Below, in pieces: positions 1-8,565 of a stretch of DNA of 64,000 bases. This stretch comes from Bifidobacterium pullorum subsp. saeculare (GTDB lineage: Bacteria > Actinomycetota > Actinomycetes > Actinomycetales > Bifidobacteriaceae), in assembly GCF_016899725.1 (NCBI RefSeq), contig NZ_JACLYU010000001.1, positions 62,001 to 126,000 on the forward strand, in the 5' to 3' direction. The position numbers and the translations under genes are program-made. Position 1 is the first letter of the stretch. Each line of letters begins with the position of its first letter. Under the pieces are notes generated by a model that saw nothing but the letters and a program-made list of their open reading frames with translations, was not told where the DNA came from and made no database searches.

Positions 1-1
1 C

Positions 2-832
2 TCGATCCACGCCAACCTGGGCGTCACGCTGGGTCTCGGTCTGCTCGTCGCCATCCCCACCGTCATCATCTCCGGCCCGGTGCTGGGCAAGCTCATGGCG
101 CGCTGGGTGCCGATCATGGCCCCGGAGAATGAGGCCGAGCAGGACGCTCCGAAGGACGCCGCGAACCGCCCCAGTTTCGCGCAGGCCATCGCCGTGATCC
201 TGTGCCCCGTGGTGCTGATGCTCGCCGCCTCGATCGTCGACCTGACTGGGCTGAGGGCCGAGCCCTGGGGCCGTGCCATCGCCTTCGTCGGCGAGCCGCT
301 CACCGCGCTGTTCATCACCGCCGTGCTCGCGATGGTGCTGCTCGGATTCTTGCAGAAGGCCACGCGCGACGCCGTCAACGGCATGGTCGGCAAGTCCTTC
401 GGCACTGTCGCCAGCATCGTGCTCATCGTGGCCGCGGGCGGCGGCTTCAAACAGACGCTCGTCGACTCCGGCATCGGCGACGTCATCGCCCATGGCATCA
501 CCGAGTCCGCCATGAACCCGCTGTTCGCCGGCTGGCTCGTCGCGGTGCTCATCCGCCTGGCCACCGGGTCGGCCACGGTCGCCACAGTCACCGCGGCGGG
601 CATCATGGTGCCGCTGACCGCCGGCATGAGCCCCACGCATCTGGCGCTGCTCGTGCTCGCCATCGGCGCCGGCTCCGTGTTCTTCTCCCACCTCAACGAC
701 GCCGGCTTCTGGCTGGTCAAGGAGTACTTCGGCATGACCGTCGGCCAGACGCTCAAGACCTGGTCCCTCATGGAGACGGTGCTGTCCGTGACCGGCCTCG
801 TGTTCACCATGCTGCTGTCGCTCGTGCTGTGA
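2..832 (+). CDS. GntP-family gluconate permease, 3' part
   Basis: The window opens inside this gene, so the N-terminus is missing and about 276 codons remain. What is left is a string of hydrophobic helices with a GntP-type C-terminal half, including a segment reading GSATVATVTAAGIMVP, and it ends at a TGA. GntP proteins are inner-membrane H+ symporters for gluconate and related sugar acids. The next gene, 75 bases downstream on the same strand, is a 6-phosphogluconate dehydrogenase, which supports a gluconate role. The family call is firm; the substrate is inferred. A gluconate kinase, if present, would lie upstream of the window. Confidence 0.85.
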   Translation, partial: SIHANLGVTLGLGLLVAIPTVIISGPVLGKLMARWVPIMAPENEAEQDAPKDAANRPSFAQAIAVILCPVVLMLAASIVDLTGLRAEPWGRAIAFVGEPLTALFITAVLAMVLLGFLQKATRDAVNGMVGKSFGTVASIVLIVAAGGGFKQTLVDSGIGDVIAHGITESAMNPLFAGWLVAVLIRLATGSATVATVTAAGIMVPLTAGMSPTHLALLVLAIGAGSVFFSHLNDAGFWLVKEYFGMTVGQTLKTWSLMETVLSVTGLVFTMLLSLVL

Positions 833-907
833 GCGCCGGGCCGCATCCCCCGTACTTCATCCCATCGCATATCCATCGCATTCACGTTCATCACAAAGGA
901 GACCATC

Positions 908-1801
908 ATGCACATCGGAATGATCGGACTGGGCCGCATGGGCGGCAACATGGCCAAGCGTCTGCGCGCCGGCGGGCACACCGTCGTCGGCTACGACATG
1001 AGCCCCGACTCCGGCCGCGACGTCACCTCGCTCGCCGAGCTCGTCGCCGCGCTGCCCGCGCCCCGCGTCCTGTGGACGATGGTGCCGGCGGGCGGGCCCA
1101 CCGACGCCGTCATCACGGAGCTCAAGGGCCTGCTCGACGCCGGCGACATCGTCATCGACGGCGGCAACACCCACTACCCCGACGACCGGCGGCACGCGGA
1201 CGACCTCGCCGAACGCGGCATCGACTTCCTCGACTGCGGCGTCTCCGGCGGCGTGTGGGGGGCGGAGCGCGGCTACGCGCTGATGCTCGGCGGCGACCGC
1301 GCCGTCTTCGACCGCGTCCGCCCGCTGCTGGACACGCTCAAGCCCGAGGGCGACTACGGGCTGACGCTCGCCGGCCCCGTCGGCGGCGGCCATTTCGCCA
1401 AGATGGTGCACAACGGCATCGAATACGGCATGATGCAGGCCTTCGGCGAAGGCTTCGCCACCATGATGCGCTCCGATCTCATCGACGATCCGGCGGCGAC
1501 CATGGTCTCCTGGCGCAGCGGCTCCGTCGTTGCCTCCTGGCTGCTGGACCTGTTCGAGAACGCGGTCCAGACCGATCCCGGGCTGCGGGGCATGCCCGCC
1601 GTGGCCAACGAGTCCGGCGAGGCCCGCTGGATGGTCGAGGCCGCGCTGGAGCTCGGGGTGCCCACGCCCGCCACCGCGGCGGCCCTGTGGCAGCGCCAGA
1701 CCTCCCGCGGCGGCGCCGACGATATCCTGCGCGTCGTCACCGCCATGCGCGCCCAGTTCGGCGGGCACGTCACGAAGGTCGACGAGATCGCCACGCACTG
1801 A
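908..1801 (+). CDS. 6-phosphogluconate dehydrogenase, short NAD-type (GntZ-like)
   Basis: The 297-residue protein has an N-terminal Rossmann fold with GLGRMGGNMA at residues 7-16, then the 6PGDH signature DCGVSGGVWG and the catalytic stretch GHFAKMVHNGIEYG. Classical Gnd is about 480 residues; this short class lacks the second half of the helical domain and is generally NAD-preferring and tied to gluconate use. It would convert 6-phosphogluconate to ribulose 5-phosphate, CO2 and NADH. AAAGGAG at 895-901 sits 6 bases before the ATG. It probably shares an operon with the gluconate permease just upstream. A full-length paralogue lies at 30934-32388. Confidence 0.88.
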   Translation: MHIGMIGLGRMGGNMAKRLRAGGHTVVGYDMSPDSGRDVTSLAELVAALPAPRVLWTMVPAGGPTDAVITELKGLLDAGDIVIDGGNTHYPDDRRHADDLAERGIDFLDCGVSGGVWGAERGYALMLGGDRAVFDRVRPLLDTLKPEGDYGLTLAGPVGGGHFAKMVHNGIEYGMMQAFGEGFATMMRSDLIDDPAATMVSWRSGSVVASWLLDLFENAVQTDPGLRGMPAVANESGEARWMVEAALELGVPTPATAAALWQRQTSRGGADDILRVVTAMRAQFGGHVTKVDEIATH

Positions 1802-1813
1802 CGCCCATAACGA

Positions 1814-1854
1814 GCGGGCCCGCCCTCCGGAAGGTCTCCGGAGGGCGGGCCCGC
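1814..1854. terminator. Bidirectional hairpin terminator
   Basis: A perfect 17-bp inverted repeat (1814-1830 and 1838-1854) with a 7-nt loop sits between the convergent dehydrogenase and amino-acid permease genes. It has no long T tract, as is common in GC-rich actinobacteria. It could stop transcription from either side. Confidence 0.75.
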
Positions 1855-1883
1855 CCGCGTATATGAAGCAGTCGGACGGCCGG

Positions 1884-3314
1884 TCAGCCTTCGGCGGCCG
1901 CCTGCCCGAGCTTGGAGCGCTTGCGCGCGTAGAGGAAGTAGACGGCCAGACCCAGGGCGAACCACACCGCGAAGCGCACCCAGGTCTCCCAGTTAAGCCC
2001 GGCGATGAGCACCAGGCAGAAGACAATCGCCAGCACCGGCGTCACCGGCACGCCCGGCGCGCGGAAGCCGCGGTGCGCGTCCGGCTGCGTGTGCCGCATC
2101 CACAGCACGCCGGCCGAGACGATGATGAACGCGGTGAGCGTGCCGATGTTCACCAGCTCGAACAACACGTTGATGTTGATGAAGCCGCCGGCGAACGCGG
2201 TGAGCAGGCCGAAGAACCAGGTGCCCTTGAACGGCGTGCGGTACTTGGGGTGCACCTCGCCGAAGAACTTGGGGAACAGGCCGTCGCGGCTCATCGCGTA
2301 GCAGATGCGGCTCTGGCCGTACAGCTGCACGAGCATCACCGTGGTCATGCCCACGAGCGCGCCCAGGTTCACGATCACCGCCAGCCAGTTCATGCCGGTG
2401 GCCAGGATCACACCGGCCACCGGGGCGTCCACGAAGTTCGCGAAGTCCGGGTACGGGACGATGCCGGTCATGATGAGCGTCATCGCGATGTACAGCACCG
2501 TGGAGATGGCCAGCGACAGCAGGATGCCGCGCGGCAGCGTCTTGTTCGGCTCGATCGTCTCCTCGGCGGAGGAGGAGACCGCGTCGAAGCCGATGAAGCT
2601 GAAGAACACGATCGAGGCGGCCGGCACGATGCCGTACGGCTGCGTGGAACCGGGCTGGAAGGTGTACAGGCCGTAGGGGGAGAAGGGCTTCCAGTTGGCC
2701 GGATTGACGAACCACACCGTGCACACGATGAACAGCACGATGATCGCCAGCTTGATGATGACCATGATGTCGTTGGTGCGCTTGGTCTGGTTGATGCCGA
2801 TCGACAGCACCCAGGTGATGAGCAGCACGATCACGAAGCCCGGCAGGTTGAAATACGTGGTCACGCCCGGCGTGGTGCCGTAGGCGGCCGTGAGCTCCAC
2901 CGGCAGATGCAGGCCGAAGGTCTCCAGGAACTTGTTGAAGTAGCCCGCCCAGCCGGCCGACACGGTGGCCGCCTGCAGCGCGTACTCGAGGATGAGGTCC
3001 CAGCCGATGATGAACGCGATGAGCTCGCCGAACGCCAGATACGCGTACGAGTAGGCGGAGCCGGAGACGGGGGCCATCGACGCGAACTCCGCGTAGCACA
3101 GGCCCGCGAAGCCGCAGCAGACGGCCGCCAGCAGGAACGACACCGACAGCGCCGGCCCAGCCGTGAGCGCCCCCTTGCCGGTGAGCACGAAGATGCCGGT
3201 GCCCACGATCGCGCCGATGCCGAGCAACGTTAGGTCGACGGTGCGCATCGTGCGCTTGAGCGGGGTGGATTCGGCGACCATCTGGCCCACCGTTTTCTTG
3301 CGAAACAGATCCAT
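1884..3314 (-). CDS. APC-superfamily amino-acid permease
   Basis: This 476-residue integral membrane protein has about 12 predicted helices. The N-terminal motif GIGAIVGTGIFVLTG (about residues 31-45) is the conserved first-helix signature of the APC superfamily, and CYAEFASMAPVSGSAYSYAY (about 93-112) is typical of the cationic amino-acid transporter branch. It should import an amino acid by proton-coupled or exchange transport; the substrate cannot be read from sequence. It is monocistronic, convergent with the dehydrogenase, with a purine-rich AGAGAGAA upstream of the ATG. The 3315-3588 gap upstream holds its promoter region and nothing else I recognise. Confidence 0.85.
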   Translation of the reverse strand: MDLFRKKTVGQMVAESTPLKRTMRTVDLTLLGIGAIVGTGIFVLTGKGALTAGPALSVSFLLAAVCCGFAGLCYAEFASMAPVSGSAYSYAYLAFGELIAFIIGWDLILEYALQAATVSAGWAGYFNKFLETFGLHLPVELTAAYGTTPGVTTYFNLPGFVIVLLITWVLSIGINQTKRTNDIMVIIKLAIIVLFIVCTVWFVNPANWKPFSPYGLYTFQPGSTQPYGIVPAASIVFFSFIGFDAVSSSAEETIEPNKTLPRGILLSLAISTVLYIAMTLIMTGIVPYPDFANFVDAPVAGVILATGMNWLAVIVNLGALVGMTTVMLVQLYGQSRICYAMSRDGLFPKFFGEVHPKYRTPFKGTWFFGLLTAFAGGFININVLFELVNIGTLTAFIIVSAGVLWMRHTQPDAHRGFRAPGVPVTPVLAIVFCLVLIAGLNWETWVRFAVWFALGLAVYFLYARKRSKLGQAAAEG

Positions 3315-3588
3315 AAGGTTCTCTCTTCACACGCATACGGTGCGACGGACCTGCCGCGGCTCCGCCACGGCACGCCCCCACACCTGTTGATCATGGACGA
3401 ACCGGACGGATTTCCGGGATCCCGGACACGCCTCAACGCCGGGAATCTGAATGCGGGGTCGTCCGGCCTCATGGTCCGGCGCCCCCGATGGATGACGAGT
3501 GTACGGCCGCACCGGGGACAACGGGCGTGTCGTGCCCACCCCCGTGTCCCACTATGTGAATCGTTCCCGCCACGTCATATGGACGCGC

Positions 3589-3594
3589 CACAAT
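3589..3594 (+). promoter_or_regulatory. -10 element of leaderless alr
   Basis: CACAAT ends exactly 7 bases before the ATG at 3602, so the transcript would begin at or next to the start codon. The same arrangement recurs at purT and ilvD, which is why I prefer 3602 over the ATG at 3593, which overlaps this hexamer. Confidence 0.55.
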
Positions 3595-3601
3595 GGGGAC
3601 C

Positions 3602-4948
3602 ATGACCTTGAACGCAGCACCCGCGATCGCATTCACCCAGCCGGACGGCCCCGCCAACTACGCGGCCGCCTGCCGCCGTTACCCGGCCCAAGCCATCGTC
3701 GACCTCAAGACCCTGCGCGACAACATGCGCCATCTGGTGTCCGTGGCCGGCGACGGCGCCGCGGTGATGGGCGTCGTCAAGGCCGACGCCTACGGCCACG
3801 GCTTGCTGCCGGCCGCGTTGGCCGCGCTGGCCGGCGGCGCCACCTGGCTGGGCACCGCGCAGAGCCACGAGGCGCTGCTGCTGCGCCGGCTGGGCATCGG
3901 CCCCGACCGGGCCCGCATCCTCACCTGGGTGTACAACGGCGCCGCCGCGCCCTTCGACGAGCTCATCGAGGCCGACATCGACGTGTCCGTCGGCTCGCTC
4001 GACGGCATCGACGCGCTCGCCGCGGCCGCGCGGCGCGTCGGCCGCCCCGCGCGCGTGCACGTCAAATGCGACACCGGATTCGGCCGCAACGGCTTCACTC
4101 CCGCCGCCTTCGACCAGGCGCTCGCCAAGCTGGCGCCGCTGGCGCACGAGGGCGTGTTCGACATCGTCGGCCAGTGGAGCCACCTCGCGGTGGCCGACAG
4201 TCCCGACGTGCCCGAATTCGTCGCCTCCACCGACCGCCAGATCGAGGCCTTCCACGACTTCACCCGCCGCATGCGGGCCGCCGGCATCCCCCCGCGCATC
4301 CGACACCTGGCCAACACGGCCGCCACGCTGGACCGCCCGGAGATCCACTTCGAGCTCGTGCGCCCCGGCGTGGGCCTGTACGGCTACGAGCCAGACCCGG
4401 CGATGGGCACGCCCGGGGACTACAAGCTGCGGCCGGCGATGACGCTGCAGGCCCAGCTCGGCACCGTCAAGGACGTGGAGGCCGGCCACGGCATCTCCTA
4501 CGGGCGCACCTACCTGACCCCCGACTCCACCTCCACCGCCATCGTGCCGCTCGGTTACGCGGACGGCATCCACCGCTCCGCCTCCGGCTTCGACATGGCC
4601 GGCGCCAAGCATGTGGAGAAGCTCGGCGGCCCGGTGCGCGTGATGACCGCCCGCGGGCCGCGGCTGTACCGCGTCTCCGGCCGCGTGTGCATGGACCAGT
4701 TCATCATCGACCTGCACGGCTCCGCCGCCGAGCTGGACGTGCACGAGGGCGACACCGTGGAGCTGTTCGGCCCGGGCCGCGGCGAGATGTTCGCCGAACC
4801 CACCGCCGACGACTGGGCGCGCGCCGCCGACACCATCAGCTACGAGGTGTTCACCTGCCTGCGCAACCGCATCCCGCGCCTGTACGAGCACGCCGACGTG
4901 CTGCCCGAGGCCGACCGGGCGCTGCTCGACCCCGCCTCGCTGCTGTAG
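3602..4948 (+). CDS. alr: Alanine racemase
   Basis: The 448-residue protein is a fold-type III PLP enzyme that interconverts L- and D-alanine for peptidoglycan. The PLP lysine is K60 in VVKADAYGHG. The barrel is followed by GHGISYGRTY and the C-terminal beta domain carrying RVSGRVCMDQF, which surrounds the catalytic tyrosine region. The length is a little above the usual 370-400 residues because of a longer N-terminus and C-terminus. I chose the ATG at 3602 rather than 3593 because of the leaderless promoter spacing. dgt follows 22 bases downstream but has its own promoter-like sequence. Confidence 0.93.
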   Translation: MTLNAAPAIAFTQPDGPANYAAACRRYPAQAIVDLKTLRDNMRHLVSVAGDGAAVMGVVKADAYGHGLLPAALAALAGGATWLGTAQSHEALLLRRLGIGPDRARILTWVYNGAAAPFDELIEADIDVSVGSLDGIDALAAAARRVGRPARVHVKCDTGFGRNGFTPAAFDQALAKLAPLAHEGVFDIVGQWSHLAVADSPDVPEFVASTDRQIEAFHDFTRRMRAAGIPPRIRHLANTAATLDRPEIHFELVRPGVGLYGYEPDPAMGTPGDYKLRPAMTLQAQLGTVKDVEAGHGISYGRTYLTPDSTSTAIVPLGYADGIHRSASGFDMAGAKHVEKLGGPVRVMTARGPRLYRVSGRVCMDQFIIDLHGSAAELDVHEGDTVELFGPGRGEMFAEPTADDWARAADTISYEVFTCLRNRIPRLYEHADVLPEADRALLDPASLL

Positions 4949-4957
4949 GCGCCGGGC

Positions 4958-4963
4958 TACAGT
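4958..4963 (+). promoter_or_regulatory. -10 element of leaderless dgt
   Basis: TACAGT lies 7 bases before the dgt ATG in the short gap after alr. No Shine-Dalgarno sequence precedes the ATG. This suggests dgt has its own leaderless transcript. Confidence 0.55.
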
Positions 4964-4970
4964 ATGCGTT

Positions 4971-6260
4971 ATGACCACCACGCGTGATGGGGAGGCGGTG
5001 CTCTCCGGCGAGGGCTACACCGCCGCCGACGAGGAACGATGGGCGAACGAGCCGCCGAAATCCCCGTCCCGCACGGCCTTCGAACGGGACCGGGCCCGGC
5101 TCATCCACTCCTCGGCGCTGCGCCGGCTGGGGGCGAAAAGCCAGATCCTCGTCGCCGGCACCGACGACTTCGCCCGCACCCGGCTGACCCACACGCTGGA
5201 GGTGGCGCAGATCGGCCGCCAGATCGGCGCGATGCTCGGCTGCGACCCCGATGTGGTGGACTGCGCCTGCCTGGCCCACGACCTGGGCCACCCGCCCTTC
5301 GGCCACAACGGCGAGCGGGCGCTGGCGGCCATCGCGGAAGACATCGGCGGATTCGAAGGCAACGCGCAGACACTGCGCATCCTGACGCGCCTGGAGCCGA
5401 AGGTCCTGTTCGCGGACGGCCGGTCCGCCGGCGTGAACCTGACCCGGGCGGCGCTCGACGCGGCCGTCAAATACCCGTGGACGCTGGCCGAGGCCGCCGC
5501 CCACCCGAAGGGGGAGCGCAGCGCCAAATTCTGCGTGTACCCGGACGACGAGCCGGTGTTCCGCTGGCTCAAGGCGGGGCGGGCCGACCCGACCGTCCGG
5601 CCGATGGAATGCCAGGTCATGGACCTGGCCGACGACATCGCCTACTCGGTGCACGATGTGGAGGACGCGGTGGCCACCGGCACGCTCGAGCCGGCGGCGC
5701 TGGCCGACGGCGCCGTGATCGACGAGACCGCGGAGCAGACCCGCGCCTGGTACGGCGCGCGGTGGGACGCGGCGCGGCTGGTCGAGGCGTTGGGCCGGTT
5801 GCGGCGCGCCGGGCTGCTGCCGGACGGCTTCGACGGTTCGCGGCGGGCGCTGGCCCGGTTGAAGAACATGACCTCCGCGCTCATCGGCCGGTTCGCCGGA
5901 TCCGTGGAACGCGCGACGCGCGACGCGTACGGGCCCGGTCCGCTGACCCGGTACACGGCGAGCGTGGTGGTGCCGGAGGAGACCGCCTACGAGATCGTGG
6001 CGCTCAAAGGGCTGGCCGTGCATTTCGTGATGGCGCCCCGGGAGCGCGAGCCGTTGCACCGCCAGGAGATGACCATCGTGACCGACCTGGTCGAGGTGCT
6101 TATGGCGGACGCGCCACGCGCGTCGGAGGCGCTGGACCCGCAGTTCCTCGACGACTGGCAGACGGCCGCGGACGACGGCGCGCGCCTGCGCGTGGCCATC
6201 GACCAGGTGGCGTCGCTGACGGACTCCTCGGCGCTGGCGCTCCATTCGATCCTGTGCTGA
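4971..6260 (+). CDS. dgt: dGTP triphosphohydrolase-like HD protein
   Basis: The 429-residue protein belongs to the dGTPase family of HD-domain metal-dependent phosphohydrolases. The metal-binding residues are visible in RLTHTLEVAQIGRQI and CLAHDLGHPPFGHNGE, the H...HD pattern of the family. It would hydrolyse a dNTP, classically dGTP, to the nucleoside and triphosphate, trimming nucleotide pools. Proteins of this short type often lack strict dGTP specificity. It is convergent with dnaG, only 18 bases away; the two are frequent neighbours in actinobacteria, though often co-directional. Confidence 0.9.
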   Translation: MTTTRDGEAVLSGEGYTAADEERWANEPPKSPSRTAFERDRARLIHSSALRRLGAKSQILVAGTDDFARTRLTHTLEVAQIGRQIGAMLGCDPDVVDCACLAHDLGHPPFGHNGERALAAIAEDIGGFEGNAQTLRILTRLEPKVLFADGRSAGVNLTRAALDAAVKYPWTLAEAAAHPKGERSAKFCVYPDDEPVFRWLKAGRADPTVRPMECQVMDLADDIAYSVHDVEDAVATGTLEPAALADGAVIDETAEQTRAWYGARWDAARLVEALGRLRRAGLLPDGFDGSRRALARLKNMTSALIGRFAGSVERATRDAYGPGPLTRYTASVVVPEETAYEIVALKGLAVHFVMAPREREPLHRQEMTIVTDLVEVLMADAPRASEALDPQFLDDWQTAADDGARLRVAIDQVASLTDSSALALHSILC

Positions 6261-6278
6261 CGGACCATGCCGGGGCCG

Positions 6279-8369
6279 TCAGGCGATGGCGTTGTTGCCG
6301 TAGGCGGCCGCCTGGATGTTCTTGCGGTCCGTCTCCATGCGCGTCACCTGGCCGAGCAGGTTGAACTTCTCCTCGCCGTCGGGCATGCGCGCCATCTTCA
6401 GCCGCATCGCGCCGATGCGGCGCATGAGCCCGGTGTCGAGCAGCTTGGCCAGCAGTTCCATCGCGTACTGGCGTTCGGCCGCGGTGGCCGGGCGCAGCGG
6501 CTGCGCGGACGGATTGGCGGCGTCCGGGCCCTGCGCGCCGGCGGCGCCGGAGTCGTCGGCCGGCAGCGGCAGCGGCATCACCGCCAGCTCGTTGATCGTG
6601 GATTCCAGCACGGGACCGCCCGCCTTGGTCAGGTTGTGCATCCACAGCCCCTGCGGCGTGGCGTCGGCGGGCAGGCCGCCGGCCGCCGCGATCGCCTGGA
6701 ACAGCGTGCGGAACACCGGGGTCATGAAGTCCCCGAGCGTCAGCCGGGCGAACCATCCGCGGTCGATCGCGCGGGGGATTTGGATGAGCACGGCCATGAA
6801 CTGCTGCTCGGTCATGAACACGGTGTCATCCACGCGATGGTACGTCTGACGCTGCGCATCGGCGCGCTCCAACGCCTTGCGCGCCGCCGGATCGGCATAC
6901 GGGTTGCCCCCCGGCTCCACGCGCAGCGGCCCGGCGCCCGCCGCGGCACGCCGCCTGGGGGCGTAGGCGTCCGCGTCGCGCACCTGCAGCTGGCGGCGGG
7001 CCGTGTTGACCTCGCGGCGCATGATGTCCAGGTCGACGCCGACCTGGCGGGTGGCTTTGCGCGTGTACAGGTCCAGCAGCGAGCGGTCGCGGATCTGCGC
7101 GATCAGCGGCGCGACCGCCTTCACCGCCCCCATCTGCCCGGTGGCCAGCGTGGTGTCGAAGCGGTCGATCGCCGTGTCGATCACGAAGTCGTACAGCGGC
7201 TTGGCGTGCTCCACCAGCGAGGCCACCGCCTGGTCGCCGCGCTCGATCCTCAGGTCGCAGGGGTCCAGGTTGTCGTCGGCCACGGCCACGAAGGTCTGGG
7301 AGAGGAACGCGGAGTCGAGGCCGAAGGCGTGCAGCGCGGCCTTCTGTCCGGCCGCGTCCCCGTCGAAGGTGAATACGATCCGCGAGCTCAGCGGCTGCCC
7401 CGGCACCTTGAGCGGTCCGACCAGCTGCACCGCGCCCAGCGAATCGTCGGCGATGAGGCGGCGCACGATCTTCGCATGCTCCGCGCCGAAGGCGGTGCCG
7501 CAGGTGGCGATGGCCGTGTCCACGCCGGCCAGGTGCATGGCCATCACGTCGGTGTAGCCCTCCACGATCACGCACTGGCGCTTGCGTACGATCGCCTGCT
7601 TGGCCAGGTCGATGCCGTACAGCACCTGCGTCTTGCGGTACAGGGCCGTGTCCGGGGTGTTGATGTACTTGGCGGCGATTTGGTCGTCCTCGTACAGCTT
7701 GCGCGCGCCGAAACCGAGCGTGCGGCCGGTCGAATCGCGGATCGGCCAGGTCACGCGGCCGCGGAAATAGTCGTAGACGCCGTTGCGCCCTTGGCGGGCG
7801 AGGCCGGCGTCGAGCATTTCCTGCTGCGTGAAGCCCTTCGCGGCGAGGTGGCGCACCAGATTGTCCCAGCCCTGCGGCGCGTACCCGCAGCCGAAGCGCT
7901 CGCAGTCGGCCTGGCTGAAGTTGCGCCCGCCCAGCAGTTTGCGTGCGGCGAGCGCCTCCTTGCTCATGATGTTGCCGGTGAAGAAGCGCTGCGCCTCCTC
8001 GTTCGCCTCCAAGAGACGGGCCCGTTTGGAACCGCTGTGCTCCGGGCGTCCGGCGCGTCCGGCATCCTCGTAGTGCAGCTCGATGTGGTAGCGGTCGGCG
8101 AGCAGTTCCACGGCCTCGCGGAAGTCGATGTTCTCGGCCTGCTCCACGTATTTGAACACGTCGCCGCCCAGGCCGCAGCCGAAGCAGTGCCAGACGCCCA
8201 GGGCGGGGCGCACGTTGAAGCTGCCGGTCTTCTCGTCGTGGAACGGGCACAGGCCCACGTAGGTGCCGGTGCCGGAAGGCTTGAGCGTCACCGTGGCGGA
8301 CACGATGTCGTACAGGTCCGCGGCGGCGCGCACCTTCTCGATGTCTTCCTTCTTGATCATCCCGGCCAT
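6279..8369 (-). CDS. dnaG: DNA primase
   Basis: The 696-residue protein makes RNA primers for replication. The N-terminal CHC2 zinc site is complete: C41, H44, C62 and C65 in CPFHDEKTGSF and WHCFGCG. The TOPRIM catalytic core carries CVIVEGYTDVMAMH and FTFDGDAAGQKAALHAF. The C-terminal third is a helicase-binding region. The ATG at 8369 is preceded by TAGACT at 8 bases; a second candidate start lies three codons in. It is intact and of normal length. Confidence 0.95.
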   Translation of the reverse strand: MAGMIKKEDIEKVRAAADLYDIVSATVTLKPSGTGTYVGLCPFHDEKTGSFNVRPALGVWHCFGCGLGGDVFKYVEQAENIDFREAVELLADRYHIELHYEDAGRAGRPEHSGSKRARLLEANEEAQRFFTGNIMSKEALAARKLLGGRNFSQADCERFGCGYAPQGWDNLVRHLAAKGFTQQEMLDAGLARQGRNGVYDYFRGRVTWPIRDSTGRTLGFGARKLYEDDQIAAKYINTPDTALYRKTQVLYGIDLAKQAIVRKRQCVIVEGYTDVMAMHLAGVDTAIATCGTAFGAEHAKIVRRLIADDSLGAVQLVGPLKVPGQPLSSRIVFTFDGDAAGQKAALHAFGLDSAFLSQTFVAVADDNLDPCDLRIERGDQAVASLVEHAKPLYDFVIDTAIDRFDTTLATGQMGAVKAVAPLIAQIRDRSLLDLYTRKATRQVGVDLDIMRREVNTARRQLQVRDADAYAPRRRAAAGAGPLRVEPGGNPYADPAARKALERADAQRQTYHRVDDTVFMTEQQFMAVLIQIPRAIDRGWFARLTLGDFMTPVFRTLFQAIAAAGGLPADATPQGLWMHNLTKAGGPVLESTINELAVMPLPLPADDSGAAGAQGPDAANPSAQPLRPATAAERQYAMELLAKLLDTGLMRRIGAMRLKMARMPDGEEKFNLLGQVTRMETDRKNIQAAAYGNNAIA

Positions 8370-8377
8370 AACGGTCC

Positions 8378-8383
8378 AGTCTA
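8378..8383 (-). promoter_or_regulatory. -10 element of leaderless dnaG
   Basis: On the minus strand TAGACT lies 8 bases before the dnaG ATG, with no ribosome binding site between. It fits a leaderless start. Confidence 0.45.
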
Positions 8384-8424
8384 CCGCGCACGGCCGCCCG
8401 GCGGACTCGTGCGGTGATGGTCGG

Positions 8425-8545
8425 TAAACACATGCGACACTTCGGCGGCCGAAAACGTCGCAAGTGTTTACTGGCCGTAAACGGATGCGACGTCATACCC
8501 CGGTCCGGTGTCGCATCCGTTGACCCCGCGGAAACGGATGCGACA
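8425..8545. repeat. Cluster of palindromic AAAC-NN-ATGCGAC repeats
   Basis: Five copies of one motif occur in 121 bases. TAAACACATGCGAC (8425-8438) pairs with GTCGCAAGTGTTTA (8457-8470) with one mismatch. AACGGATGCGAC (8480-8491) pairs perfectly with GTCGCATCCGTT (8510-8521). A single copy, AACGGATGCGACA, follows at 8533-8545. The two bases between AAC and ATGCGAC vary but stay paired. A related pair occurs at 55902-55943. The cluster sits just upstream of the dnaG promoter and downstream of the next gene. Confidence 0.7.
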
Positions 8546-8565
8546 GTCGGGGGAGAGTTCCGGCG

